64,000 bases of DNA from Micromonospora haikouensis (GTDB taxonomy: Bacteria > Actinomycetota > Actinomycetes > Mycobacteriales > Micromonosporaceae), in contig NZ_FMCW01000022.1 in the NCBI RefSeq assembly GCF_900091595.1, forward strand, positions 1 to 64,000, in the 5' to 3' direction. Positions within the stretch are counted from its first letter, which is position 1, and each line of letters starts with the position of its first letter. The position numbers and the translations under genes were made by a program. The notes beneath the pieces are model-generated. The model was not told the DNA's origin and made no database searches. It saw only the letters and a program-made list of their open reading frames with translations. Below are positions 1-8,510 of the stretch, one piece after another.

Positions 1-1066
1 CGGAGCGGGTGGTGTGTTTGATGGCGTAGCGGCCGCCGACGGTCAGGGGGCGGGTCTCGTCCATCCAGCAGACCATCGCCTCGATGTCCTGCGCGACCGT
101 GGGGGCGTTGTGGGGGCGGCAGATCATGTCTCCGCGGGAGATGTCGATCTCGTCTTCGAGGCGGACGGTGACCGACATCGGGGGGAACGCCTCCTCGACC
201 GGCCCGTCGGCGGTCTCCACCGCCGCGATGCGCGAGGTGAACCCCGACGGCAGCACCATCACCTCGTCACCGGCCTTCAACACCCCCGAGGCGACCTGAC
301 CGGCATACCCCCGGTAGTCCGTCACCGTGGTCGACTGCGGCCGGATCACGTACTGCACCGGGAACCGCACGTCCTGCAGGTTCCGGTCCGAGGCGATGTG
401 CACCCGCTCCAGATGGTGCAGCAACGACGGCCCCTCGTACCACGGCATGTTCTCCGACCGGGACACGATGTTGTCACCCTGCAACGCCGACACCGGCACC
501 ACCGTCAGGTCCGGCACGTCCAACTTCGCCGCGAACGCCGTGAACTCGTCCGCGATCGCCTCGAACACCTCCCGGTCGAAGTCGACCAGGTCCATCTTGT
601 TCACACACAACACCAGATGCGGCACCCGCAACAACGAACACAGAAACGCGTGCCGCCGCGACTGCTCCACCAGGCCCTTACGCGCGTCCACCAGGATCAA
701 CGCCAGGTCCGCCGTCGACGCCCCCGTCACCATGTTCCGCGTGTACTGGATGTGACCCGGCGTGTCCGCGATGATGAACTTCCGCCGCGGCGTCGCGAAA
801 TACCGGTACGCCACGTCGATCGTGATGCCCTGCTCCCGCTCCGCCCGCAAACCGTCGGTCAACAACGCCAGGTTCGTGTACTCGTCCCCCCGCGCCGCGG
901 ACACCGCCTCCACCGCCGCCAACTGATCGGTGAACAACGACTTCGTGTCATACAACAACCGGCCGATCAACGTCGACTTACCGTCGTCCACACTCCCGGC
1001 CGTGGCGAACCGCAACAGATCCATCGGCCGCGTCTCCACCTCGACCGGCGCCATGTCGATGCTCAT
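1..1066 (-). CDS. cysN: Sulfate adenylyltransferase subunit 1 (CysN), 3' end cut by window
   Basis: GTPase subunit of ATP sulfurylase, which drives formation of adenosine 5'-phosphosulfate from sulfate and ATP in assimilatory sulfate activation. The 355 visible residues hold the N-terminal GTPase domain with the P-loop GSVDDGKST near residue 25, DTPGH near 105 and NKMD near 160, followed by an EF-Tu-like beta-barrel domain. The ATG start lies inside the TGA stop of cysD (ATGA overlap), so the two subunits are translationally coupled. The gene runs off the left edge, so whether a CysC (APS kinase) domain is fused at its C-terminus cannot be seen. Confidence 0.95.
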   Translation of the reverse strand, partial: MSIDMAPVEVETRPMDLLRFATAGSVDDGKSTLIGRLLYDTKSLFTDQLAAVEAVSAARGDEYTNLALLTDGLRAEREQGITIDVAYRYFATPRRKFIIADTPGHIQYTRNMVTGASTADLALILVDARKGLVEQSRRHAFLCSLLRVPHLVLCVNKMDLVDFDREVFEAIADEFTAFAAKLDVPDLTVVPVSALQGDNIVSRSENMPWYEGPSLLHHLERVHIASDRNLQDVRFPVQYVIRPQSTTVTDYRGYAGQVASGVLKAGDEVMVLPSGFTSRIAAVETADGPVEEAFPPMSVTVRLEDEIDISRGDMICRPHNAPTVAQDIEAMVCWMDETRPLTVGGRYAIKHTTRS

Positions 1067-1977
1067 CAGAAGTAACCCTCCCGCTTACGGTCCTCCATCG
1101 CGGCCTCGCTGACCCGGTCGTCGCCCCGCGTCGCGCCCCGCTCGGTGATCCGCGTCGCGGCCACCTCCTCGATCACCGCCGCCACCGTGCCGGCATCCGA
1201 CCGCACCGCCGCCGTGCACGACGCGTCACCCACCGTCCGGTACCGCACCACCTCCACGAACGGTTCCTCACCCGCCCGCGGGGTGAAGAACTCGTTCACC
1301 GCATACAACATGCCGTCCCGCTCCACCACCTCACGCTCGTGCGCGAAGTAGATCGACGGCAACGGAATCCGCTCCCGGGCGATGTAGTGCCACACATCCA
1401 ACTCGGTCCAGTTCGACAACGGGAACACCCGGATCGACTCACCCGGATGATGCCGACCGTTGTACAACGACCACAACTCCGGCCGCTGGTTCTTCGGATC
1501 CCACTGCCCGAACTCGTCCCGGAACGAGAACACCCGCTCCTTCGCCCGCGCCTTCTCCTCATCCCGCCGCGCCCCACCGAACAGCGCGTCGAACCGGTGC
1601 TTCTCCACCGCGTCCAACAACACCGGCGTCTGGATCCGGTTCCGCATCCCGTCCCCGGACTCCCGCACCAACCCCCGCGTCAACGCCTCCGGCACCGACG
1701 CCACGATCAACTGCAACCCCAACTCCGCCACCCGACGATCCCGATACTCCAGAACCTCGGGAAAGTTGTGCCCCGTATCCACATGCATCACCGGAAACGG
1801 CACACTCGCCGGCGCAAATGCCTTCTGCGCCAACCGCAACATCACGATCGAATCCTTACCACCCGAGAAGAGCAGCACCGGCCGCTCCATCTCCGCAACC
1901 ACCTCACGCATCACGAAGATGCTCTCCGCCTCCAGGGCATCGAGGTGGGAGACCTGGTACGTGGCGGGGGCGGTCAT
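1066..1977 (-). CDS. cysD: Sulfate adenylyltransferase subunit 2 (CysD)
   Basis: Catalytic subunit of the heterodimeric ATP sulfurylase, 303 residues, the usual family length. It belongs to the PAPS-reductase/PP-loop fold: the ATP-binding loop SGGKDS is at about residues 39-44, and the family blocks MHVDTGHNFPEV, GGARRDEEKARAKER and PLSNWTELDVWHYI follow in order. It overlaps cysN by four bases and lies about 80 bp downstream of cysQ on the same strand, so cysQ, cysD and cysN probably form one sulfur-assimilation operon. Confidence 0.96.
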   Translation of the reverse strand: MTAPATYQVSHLDALEAESIFVMREVVAEMERPVLLFSGGKDSIVMLRLAQKAFAPASVPFPVMHVDTGHNFPEVLEYRDRRVAELGLQLIVASVPEALTRGLVRESGDGMRNRIQTPVLLDAVEKHRFDALFGGARRDEEKARAKERVFSFRDEFGQWDPKNQRPELWSLYNGRHHPGESIRVFPLSNWTELDVWHYIARERIPLPSIYFAHEREVVERDGMLYAVNEFFTPRAGEEPFVEVVRYRTVGDASCTAAVRSDAGTVAAVIEEVAATRITERGATRGDDRVSEAAMEDRKREGYF

Positions 1978-2055
1978 GACCCGGCCTCGATCCGCTCGGC
2001 TGCGCTCATGGATTCCAGACCTTTCCGGTCGGACACGTGAAGAAGACTGCTCAGG

Positions 2056-2892
2056 CTACCCGGAATGCCTCTGCAGCGCTGCAAGCAACCGGCTGGCGAG
2101 ATCCTTGCGGCAGACCAGCAGATCCGGCAGGCGCGGGTCGGCCTCGTTGTATTTCAGCGCAGAACCGTCGATCCGGGAAGCATGCAGGCCGGTGGCCGTC
2201 GCCACAGCCACCGGAGCGGCCGAGTCCCACTCGTACTGGCCGCCCGCGTGGACGTACGCGTCGACCTCACCCGTCACCACAGCGGCGATCTTCGCCCCCG
2301 CCGAGCCCATCGGCACCAGATGAGCGCCCACATCGTCCGCCAGATCGGTCAGGAAAACCGGCGGACGGCTACGACTGGCCGCCAACCGGATGGTCCTTCC
2401 GCCGCCCGAGGTCGCCGCCTCCAGGGTCATCGGCGGGTACGCCGGCGGATGGTCCGTGCCCAGCACCCGGTGCTGCGCCGGCAACCCCACCGCCCCCGCC
2501 ACCAGGCGGTGCGGCGTCGACGCCGTACGCGCCCACAACGCCACGTGCACCGCCCAGTCCGAACGGCCCTCCTCGGAGAACTCCCGGGTCCCGTCCAACG
2601 GGTCGACGATCCAGACCCGGTCGGCGGTCAGCCGGGACACCGCCCCGGCGCTCACCTCCGCCGCCCACGCCAGCCGCGACCCCTCGTCCTCCTCCGAGAG
2701 AACCGCGTCCCCCGGCCGCCACTTCGCCAGCTCGGTGCGGATCAGGTCGTGCGAGACCTTGTCCCCGGCCGACCGCAACGCCCCCGGGTCGGCGAACCCC
2801 AGATCGGCCCGCACGCCCAGCAGCGCCTGCCCGGCCTGGGCCGCCAACCACCGGGCGAACGCGCCGTCGATCATCGGAGGACTGCCCACCAC
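2056..2892 (-). CDS. cysQ: 3'(2'),5'-bisphosphate nucleotidase CysQ (inositol monophosphatase family)
   Basis: Magnesium-dependent phosphatase that most likely removes the 3'-phosphate of PAP, the by-product of PAPS use. The metal-binding signature WIVDPLDGT is near residue 94, the acidic SEEDEG block near 66, and the second signature WDSAAPVAVA near 222. About 278 residues is normal for the family. The first codons read GTG-GTG; a GGGAG motif upstream fits the second GTG (2889) slightly better. It is upstream of cysDN on the same strand, which supports a sulfur-assimilation role over a plain inositol phosphatase. Confidence 0.88.
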   Translation of the reverse strand: MVGSPPMIDGAFARWLAAQAGQALLGVRADLGFADPGALRSAGDKVSHDLIRTELAKWRPGDAVLSEEDEGSRLAWAAEVSAGAVSRLTADRVWIVDPLDGTREFSEEGRSDWAVHVALWARTASTPHRLVAGAVGLPAQHRVLGTDHPPAYPPMTLEAATSGGGRTIRLAASRSRPPVFLTDLADDVGAHLVPMGSAGAKIAAVVTGEVDAYVHAGGQYEWDSAAPVAVATATGLHASRIDGSALKYNEADPRLPDLLVCRKDLASRLLAALQRHSG

Positions 2893-2910
2893 TTACTCCC
2901 GTCGCCTCGC

Positions 2911-2948
2911 CGCGACCCACCTCGCCGGCCGCGACCCACCTCGCCGGC
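2911..2948. repeat. 19-bp tandem duplication
   Basis: Two exact 19-bp copies (2911-2929 and 2930-2948) in the gap between pth and cysQ, with a partial third copy after them. This gap is otherwise free of recognisable genes. Confidence 0.8.
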
Positions 2949-3047
2949 CGCGGCCACCTGCCGACCACGCCCACCTGTCGGCCGTGGTCCGCCGGAAAGG
3001 CGCAGACTACCGGCCGTACGACCGTCAGCCGCGCCGCCCCGCCCGGC

Positions 3048-3638
3048 TCAGGCCCCGTGATAGAGGTTCTGGGTCGGCTCCACACCCCGGGTGACCACCG
3101 ACTCGACCACGTCCGCCGCCCGGTCCACCAGGAACTCCAGCTCCTTGCGCTCCGCCGCCGAGAAGTCCGACAGCACGTAGTCGGCCGGGTCCTGCCGCCC
3201 CGGCGGCCGGCCGACGCCGAACCGCACCCGCACGTACTCCTTCGTCCCCAACGACTTCGACATCGAACGCAGCCCGTTGTGCCCGCCCTCGCCGCCGCCG
3301 CACTTCACCCGCAGCTGGCCGTAGCCGATGTCCAGCTCGTCGTGGACCGCGATCACCCGCCCCGGCGGCACCTTGTGGAACTGCGCCAACCCGGCCACCG
3401 GCCCCCCGGAGAGGTTCATGTACGTCAGCGGCTTCATCAGCACCAGCTTCGGCCCGCCCAACCCGAGCCGGCCCTCGGCCACCTCGGCCACCGCGCGCCG
3501 GTGCCGACCGAACTTCCCGCCCACCCGGGCGGCCAGCAGCTCGGCCACCATGAAGCCCACGTTGTGCCGGTTACCCGCGTACTCCCGGCCCGGGTTGCCC
3601 AGGCCGACCACCAGCCACGGCCCCGCCTCGTCCGTCAC
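3048..3638 (-). CDS. pth: Peptidyl-tRNA hydrolase
   Basis: Releases tRNA from peptidyl-tRNA that drops off the ribosome. The 196-residue product has the family N-terminus GLGNPGREYAGNRHNVGF with the catalytic His in RHN, then HDELDIGYGQLR and the GGGEGGHNGL block. The reading frame continues further upstream, but the GTG at 3638 has a GGGAGG ribosome binding site about 8 nt before it and gives the normal family length. It sits 115 bp downstream of rplY with a terminator in between, so it may have its own promoter as well as read-through. Confidence 0.94.
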   Translation of the reverse strand: MTDEAGPWLVVGLGNPGREYAGNRHNVGFMVAELLAARVGGKFGRHRRAVAEVAEGRLGLGGPKLVLMKPLTYMNLSGGPVAGLAQFHKVPPGRVIAVHDELDIGYGQLRVKCGGGEGGHNGLRSMSKSLGTKEYVRVRFGVGRPPGRQDPADYVLSDFSAAERKELEFLVDRAADVVESVVTRGVEPTQNLYHGA

Positions 3639-3700
3639 GCCACACCCCTCCCGCTCGCCCGCCGCACCCGGCGGCCGGCCCAGACCCGGTCCCGACACGA

Positions 3701-3734
3701 CGACAGGCGCCCCCGGGGTCGGGGGCGCCTGTCG
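3701..3734 (-). terminator. Hairpin terminator after rplY
   Basis: Perfect 14-bp stem (3701-3714 with 3721-3734) and a 6-nt loop, directly downstream of the rplY stop and upstream of pth. No long T-run follows, as is common in high-GC actinobacteria. Confidence 0.75.
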
Positions 3735-3752
3735 CACGGAAAGACGGACCGG

Positions 3753-4445
3753 TCAGGCCTCGGTCTTCGCCTCGGCCGGGGCCTCCTCGCCCTCGGCGGC
3801 CGGCGCCTCGGCACCCTCGGCGGCCTCCTCGCCAGCCTCGGCCTCGGCCTCCTCGGCGGGGGCCTCGACCTCGGGCAGCGTGGCCTCCAGCTGCTCGGCG
3901 GTCGGGGCCGCCGTCACGGCGGCGACCGGCAGCTCCGGGTCGGCGGCCAGCTCGACGCCCGACGGCAGCTCCACGTCGGCGGCGGTGACCTGCGTGCCGG
4001 CCTCCAGGCCCTCGATCGACGCCTCCAGGTGGTCCGGCACCTTGGTGGCGTCGGCGGTCACCGAGAGGGTGTCGTGGTCGTGCACGATCAGGGTGTCCTT
4101 CGCGGCCTCGCCGGTCAGCTGGACCGGGACCTCGACGGTGACCTTCTCGCCGCGGCGGACCAGCAGCAGGTCGACGTGCTCGAAGGTGTCCTTGATCGGG
4201 TCACGCTGGATCGCCTTCGGCAGCGCCAGCACCTGGGTGCCGTCGCTGACCTCGATCGCGAACAGCTGGTTGGCGCCGCCCTTACGGATCGCGGCGGCGA
4301 ACTCACGCGCGGGCAGCGCGATGTGCTTCGGCTTCTCGGCGTGGCCGTACAGCACGGCGGGCACCATGCCGGCCCGGCGGGTACGACGGGCACCACCCTT
4401 GCCGAACTCGGTACGGGGCTCGGCGCTGATCTTTACCTCGGACAC
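3753..4445 (-). CDS. rplY: 50S ribosomal protein L25 (CTC/TL5 type)
   Basis: 5S-rRNA-binding ribosomal protein with the long C-terminal extension seen in the general stress protein CTC form; 230 residues. The N-terminal L25 barrel starts VSEVKISAEPRTEFGKG and includes GMVPAVLYG; the TL5-type C domain follows, and the last 50 or so residues are an acidic Ala/Glu tail. The GTG at 4445 is preceded by AGGAG at 8 nt, which decides the start over a longer frame. It lies downstream of prs, in the common actinobacterial order glmU-prs-rplY-pth. Confidence 0.94.
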   Translation of the reverse strand: MSEVKISAEPRTEFGKGGARRTRRAGMVPAVLYGHAEKPKHIALPAREFAAAIRKGGANQLFAIEVSDGTQVLALPKAIQRDPIKDTFEHVDLLLVRRGEKVTVEVPVQLTGEAAKDTLIVHDHDTLSVTADATKVPDHLEASIEGLEAGTQVTAADVELPSGVELAADPELPVAAVTAAPTAEQLEATLPEVEAPAEEAEAEAGEEAAEGAEAPAAEGEEAPAEAKTEA

Positions 4446-4699
4446 GGGGAAACTCCTGATGCTTTTCGCTGCGGCGGCTTGTCGTCTTGCGGTGCTGGGG
4501 CGAGGGGCTCGCTGGGGCTCATGCGTCATGAACGACTGCCCGGAGCACCGCGTCGATCACGGTGCCTCCGTGCGGTGCTTTTCAGCGGCCCGCCGGGCAC
4601 CCTCGCCGTGGCAACCGCAACAGTCTACCCGAGCTGAATACGCGCCCGACGGCAGTCCCCGCCCCGCGCGCTGTCAGGAGCGAAAACGCCCAACACCGC

Positions 4700-4734
4700 C
4701 GTGCGCCGGCCGCCGCGACGACGGCCGGCGCACG
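4700..4734 (-). terminator. Hairpin terminator after prs
   Basis: 13-bp perfect stem (4700-4712 with 4722-4734), 9-nt loop, 10 bp past the prs stop. On the transcribed strand it is followed by a short TTTT run. The remaining gap to rplY (4446-4699) shows no gene. Confidence 0.75.
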
Positions 4735-4743
4735 ACGATCACC

Positions 4744-5724
4744 TCAGCTCAGGCCACCGAAGAGGGTCGTCACCGAGCCGTCGTCGAAGACCTCCCGGAT
4801 CGCCCGGGCCAGCAGCGGCGCGATCGACAGCACCGTGATCTTGTCGAGCTGCTTCTCCGGCGGCAACGGCAACGTGTTCGTCACCACGACCTCGGTGATC
4901 GGGCTGTTCTTCAGCCGCTCGGTCGCCGGATCCGACAGCAACGCGTGGGTCGACGCCACCACGATCTCCGCCGCGCCCGACTCCCGCAGGATGTCGGCGG
5001 CCTTGGTGATCGTCCCACCGGTGTCGATCATGTCGTCGACGATCAGGCACACCCGACCCTCGACCTCACCGACCACCCGGTTCGCCACCACCTGGTTCGG
5101 CTTCAACGGATCCCGCGTCTTGTGGATGAACGCCAGCGGGCAACCGCCCAGCCGGTCGGTCCACCGCTCCGCCACCCGCACCCGGCCCGAGTCCGGCGCC
5201 ACCACCGTCATCGGCCGCCCGGCGAACTTGCGCTCCACGTACTCGGCCAGCACGTCCATCGCGAACAGGTGGTCGACCGGGCCGTCGAAGAAGCCCTGGA
5301 TCTGCGCGGTGTGCAGGTCCACCGTGAGGATGCGGTTCGCCCCCGCCGTCTTCAGCAGGTCCGCCACCAGCCGCGCCGAGATCGGCTCCCGGCCCCGGTG
5401 CTTCTTGTCCTGCCGCGAGTACGGGTAGAACGGCAGGACCACGGTGATCCGCTTGGCCGACCCACGCTTCAGCGCATCGACCATGATCAGGGTCTCCATG
5501 ACCCAGGTGTTGACCCCGTGCGTCACGGACTGCACCACGAAGGCGTCCGAACCACGCACCGAGTCCTTGAAACGCACGAAGATCTCGCCGTTGGCGAACT
5601 CGTACGCGTCGGCGGGCGTCGGCGCGATGCCGAGGACCTCACCGATCTCCCTGGCCAAGTCCGGGAAACCACGTCCGGAGAAGAGCATCAGGCTCTTGCG
5701 GTTTTCGGCGACGATGCTGCCCAT
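4744..5724 (-). CDS. prs: Ribose-phosphate pyrophosphokinase
   Basis: Makes PRPP from ribose 5-phosphate and ATP for nucleotide, His, Trp and NAD synthesis. 326 residues, full length. Visible signatures are FANGEIFVRF, the flexible-loop KKHRGREPISARLVA, VDLHTAQIQGFF, the ribose-phosphate-binding PDSGRVRVAERW and the PRPP loop CLIVDDMIDTGGT. It lies 140 bp downstream of glmU on the same strand. Confidence 0.97.
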   Translation of the reverse strand: MGSIVAENRKSLMLFSGRGFPDLAREIGEVLGIAPTPADAYEFANGEIFVRFKDSVRGSDAFVVQSVTHGVNTWVMETLIMVDALKRGSAKRITVVLPFYPYSRQDKKHRGREPISARLVADLLKTAGANRILTVDLHTAQIQGFFDGPVDHLFAMDVLAEYVERKFAGRPMTVVAPDSGRVRVAERWTDRLGGCPLAFIHKTRDPLKPNQVVANRVVGEVEGRVCLIVDDMIDTGGTITKAADILRESGAAEIVVASTHALLSDPATERLKNSPITEVVVTNTLPLPPEKQLDKITVLSIAPLLARAIREVFDDGSVTTLFGGLS

Positions 5725-5864
5725 GGGCCCGTCTGCTCCCGTTGGTCGGTTTGCCCGGCTGCGGTGTGGGGCCGGGGACTATCGGTTTGCAGTATCTCCC
5801 CCGCCTGGCGGCCCCCGAACCGCCTCGGCGCCCTCGTGGATTGCCTCACCTTCCCTTGCGCCCA

Positions 5865-7316
5865 CTATGCCCCAGGCGCATCCTCCGCCGCAGCCCGCAA
5901 AGCCCGCTCCGCAGCCTCCGCCGACGCCGTGCCGGCCCGCCTCCGGGCCACCCATCCCTCGATGCTGCGCTGCGGCGCGCGGGTCACCCCGAGTGCCCCC
6001 GGCGGCACGTCCTGGCTGATCGCGCTGCCCGCCGCGACGTACGCGCCCGGCCCCACCTCCACCGGGGCGATCAGGCTGGTGTCGCAGCCGATGAAGGCCG
6101 CCTCCCCCACCGTCGTGCGGTGCTTGTTCACCCCGTCGTAGTTCACGAAGATCGTCGCCGCGCCGATGTTGGCCCGCGCCCCGATCGTCGCGTCGCCCAC
6201 GTACGACAGGTGCGGCACCTTCGCGCCCGCCCCGACCTCGGAGTTCTTCACCTCGACGAACGTGCCGACCTTGGCCTTCTCGGCCAACCGCGCCGCCGGC
6301 CGCAGGTACGCGTACGGCCCGACGCTGGCCCCCGCGCCGACCTCGGCGTCGACGGCGTGGCTGCGCAGCACCGTCGCACCCGGCCCGACCACCGTGTCGA
6401 TCAGCGTCACGTCCGGGCCCACCACCGCCTCCGCGCCCACCACGGTCCGGCCGCGCAGCTGCGTGTTCTGGTCGATCACCGCGTCCCGGTCCACCGCGAC
6501 CGTCACGTCGATCCAGGTCGTCGCCGGGTCCAGGATGCTCACCCCGGTGCGCATCCACGCCTCGTTGACCCGGTCGCGCAGCAGCCGGCGCAGCGCCGCC
6601 AACTCGACCCGGTCGTTGCAGCCCAGCGTCTCGACGTGGTCGGTGGCCACGTGCACCCCGACCGGCTCACCGGCGGAGACCAGCAGGGCGAAGACGTCCG
6701 TCAGGTACTCCTCGCCCTGGTCGTTGTCGGTGGAGAGCTTGCCCAGCGCGTCCCGCAGCCGCACCGCGTCGAACGCGTAGCTGCCGGCGTTGATCTCCCG
6801 CAGCGCCCGCTGCTCGGCGGTGGCGTCGCGCTCCTCGACGATCTGCCGCAGCCGGCCCGCCTCGTCCCGGACGATCCGCCCGAGCCCGGTCGGGTCGGGC
6901 ACCTCGGCGGCGAGCACGGTCGCCGCCGCACCGGCCGCCTCGTGCGCGTCGACCAGCGCGGCGACCGTCTCGGGGCGCAGCAGCGGCACGTCTCCGTTGA
7001 TCACGACCACGGTCCCCGCGGCGTCAGCGACGGCGTCGAGCGCGATCCGGACCGCGTGGCCGGTGCCGCGCTGCTCGGCCTGGAGCACCGGCACGGCCTC
7101 CGGGGCGACCTCGGCCAGGTGCGCCCGGACCCGGTCCGCCCCGTGGCCGACCACGACGACGGTACGGTCCGCCCGCAGGGGCCCGGTGGCGGTGAGCACG
7201 TGGCCGAGCAGGGTCCGGCCGAGCAGGGGATGCAGCACCTTGGGCAGCGCCGACTTCATCCGCTTGCCCTCCCCGGCGGCGAGCACGACGACGGTGCGGA
7301 GGTGGGGCTGGGACAC
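5865..7316 (-). CDS. glmU: Bifunctional GlmU (GlcN-1-P acetyltransferase / GlcNAc-1-P uridylyltransferase)
   Basis: Makes UDP-GlcNAc for peptidoglycan. The N-terminal uridylyltransferase half carries VLAAGEGKRMKSALPKVLH near residues 12-30, VINGDVPLL and EINAGSY; the C-terminal half is a left-handed beta-helix acetyltransferase with many hexapeptide repeats and the RPAARLAEKAKVGTFVEVK and NYDGVNKHRT active-site blocks. The start was set at the GTG (7316), with GGGAG 7 nt upstream, giving 483 residues; the frame stays open for 30 more codons upstream. The last 30 residues are Ala/Arg-rich, as usual in actinobacterial GlmU. Confidence 0.96.
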   Translation of the reverse strand: MSQPHLRTVVVLAAGEGKRMKSALPKVLHPLLGRTLLGHVLTATGPLRADRTVVVVGHGADRVRAHLAEVAPEAVPVLQAEQRGTGHAVRIALDAVADAAGTVVVINGDVPLLRPETVAALVDAHEAAGAAATVLAAEVPDPTGLGRIVRDEAGRLRQIVEERDATAEQRALREINAGSYAFDAVRLRDALGKLSTDNDQGEEYLTDVFALLVSAGEPVGVHVATDHVETLGCNDRVELAALRRLLRDRVNEAWMRTGVSILDPATTWIDVTVAVDRDAVIDQNTQLRGRTVVGAEAVVGPDVTLIDTVVGPGATVLRSHAVDAEVGAGASVGPYAYLRPAARLAEKAKVGTFVEVKNSEVGAGAKVPHLSYVGDATIGARANIGAATIFVNYDGVNKHRTTVGEAAFIGCDTSLIAPVEVGPGAYVAAGSAISQDVPPGALGVTRAPQRSIEGWVARRRAGTASAEAAERALRAAAEDAPGA

Positions 7317-7429
7317 GACGTGGCTCCCGTCGGGACGGCGACAGTCTCGCGGCCATGCTAACCACGCAAGGGCGGCGATCCGCATCCGCCTGGCGAAAGC
7401 CGGCATTCCTCCAGCACGGAGAACGCGAG

Positions 7430-7501
7430 CTGGGGTGCCTGGATTCGAACCAGGAGCTCAAGGCTCCAAAGGCCTGCGGGTTGCCGTTACCCCACACCCC
7501 A
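7430..7501 (-). tRNA. tRNA-Gln (anticodon UUG)
   Basis: A 72-nt cloverleaf on the minus strand. The acceptor stem TGGGGTG pairs with CACCCCA, including the U1-A72 pair typical of tRNA-Gln. The anticodon loop is CTTTGGA (anticodon TTG), the T arm has TTCGAAT between CCTGG and CCAGG, and the discriminator base is G. Anticodon stem pair 27-43 is a C/U mismatch. CCA is not encoded. Confidence 0.93.
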
Positions 7502-7530
7502 TCGCCCGCCCAGCCTAGCGGTACGTCGAT

Positions 7531-8415
7531 CTAGTCGGGTGTACCGCCTGCCGTCCGGAACAGCTCGGCGATCATACCCTCGATCCGCCAGTAGAGCTCG
7601 CGACTGCGCGGCACGGTGATCACCAGGCAGCCTCGGTAGTCGTCGCCCGTGTTGCGGCGGACGGTGGCCGGATTGTGGCGCTTCAGCACCGACCGGCTGA
7701 ACCGACCCACCGGCAGGCCCAGCCGGTCCGCCCACCATCGGACCGCCGCGTCCGCATCGGCCGACTCGTGGATGCTGACCCGGTAGTCGGGCACCTCCCG
7801 AGCGACCCCGCACTCGTCGAGAAAGCGGAGGAACAACGCGAGCAGGCCCGGATCACTGTTGATGAACTGAAGGCGGTCCTGCGCCCGCCACGGCTTGGAC
7901 TTGGCACCTTCGCACCAGTAGATGGCCGCACCGAGGAGCAGACAGTCACGCCGGTCGAGGGAACCGACCACCCGTGCGGCGGCGACCATCGTCTCCGCCC
8001 GGGCGCGCTCGCGGGCCCGCCGTTGCTCCGCCCACCGGGCTTCGGTCATCCGTTGCGAGTGGGCCCGGCGGCGCTGCGCGGTCGCGTCGTCCGGGTCGAG
8101 CGGCAGGTGCTTCACCCACTCGTACGCCGTCGACTTCGCCACCCCGAGCTGCCGCGCGATGTCGTTCACCGACTGCCCCCGGGCGCGCAGTTGCGTCGCC
8201 TCGGCCCGGAGGGCGTCCTTGGCGTTGGGCCGGCGGGTCCGCTCCGGGGCGGGCACCCCGCGCAGCAGCTCCTGGACCCGGTTGCGGCCGAGGCCGGTGC
8301 GGGCCCTGATCTCGCGCACGCTGAGCTGCTCGACGGTGCGCAGTCGACGGACCTCTGCCGCCCGGGAGTCCTCCACGAACAGCAGGTTAGGAGGGACGTA
8401 CGACAGCGGACGCAT
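7531..8415 (-). CDS. HTH DNA-binding protein with LAGLIDADG-like C-terminal half
   Basis: 294 residues. The N-terminal half has two helix-turn-helix segments: LSVREIRARTGLGRNRVQEL (about 31-50) and QSVNDIARQLGVAKSTAYEW (about 80-99). A basic Arg/Ala linker follows. The C-terminal half contains the LGAAIYWCEGAKSK block (about 160-173), an FINSDPGLLALFLRFL segment and a second block with KRHNPATVRRN...YRGCLVI. This arrangement resembles standalone proteins related to LAGLIDADG endonucleases (as in WhiA), though I cannot show nuclease activity. It lies 30 bp upstream of tRNA-Gln on the same strand and is divergent from the desaturase gene. It could be a regulator or a domesticated homing-endonuclease relative. 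Confidence 0.6.
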   Translation of the reverse strand: MRPLSYVPPNLLFVEDSRAAEVRRLRTVEQLSVREIRARTGLGRNRVQELLRGVPAPERTRRPNAKDALRAEATQLRARGQSVNDIARQLGVAKSTAYEWVKHLPLDPDDATAQRRRAHSQRMTEARWAEQRRARERARAETMVAAARVVGSLDRRDCLLLGAAIYWCEGAKSKPWRAQDRLQFINSDPGLLALFLRFLDECGVAREVPDYRVSIHESADADAAVRWWADRLGLPVGRFSRSVLKRHNPATVRRNTGDDYRGCLVITVPRSRELYWRIEGMIAELFRTAGGTPD

Positions 8416-8453
8416 CCACGCCGGAAACTGTCCCGTGCGTTCCCCGACGGCCT

Positions 8454-8479
8454 AAGTTACGGTGACGTAGGCGTAACTT
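8454..8479. promoter_or_regulatory. Dyad operator in divergent intergenic region
   Basis: Two 8-bp arms, AAGTTACG and CGTAACTT, separated by 10 bp with an ACGT core at the centre. It lies in the 95-bp gap between the HTH gene and the desaturase start, where a TetR-type repressor would be expected to bind. The TetR gene downstream of the desaturase is the obvious candidate; that link is inferred. Confidence 0.5.
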
Positions 8480-8510
8480 CGTGATCTCTGCCGTCCCGCT
8501 GCGAGGTGCC

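Noticed and set aside
7430..8415. Integrated element at tRNA-Gln
   Set aside because: No integrase, no duplicated tRNA 3' end and no foreign-looking genes nearby.
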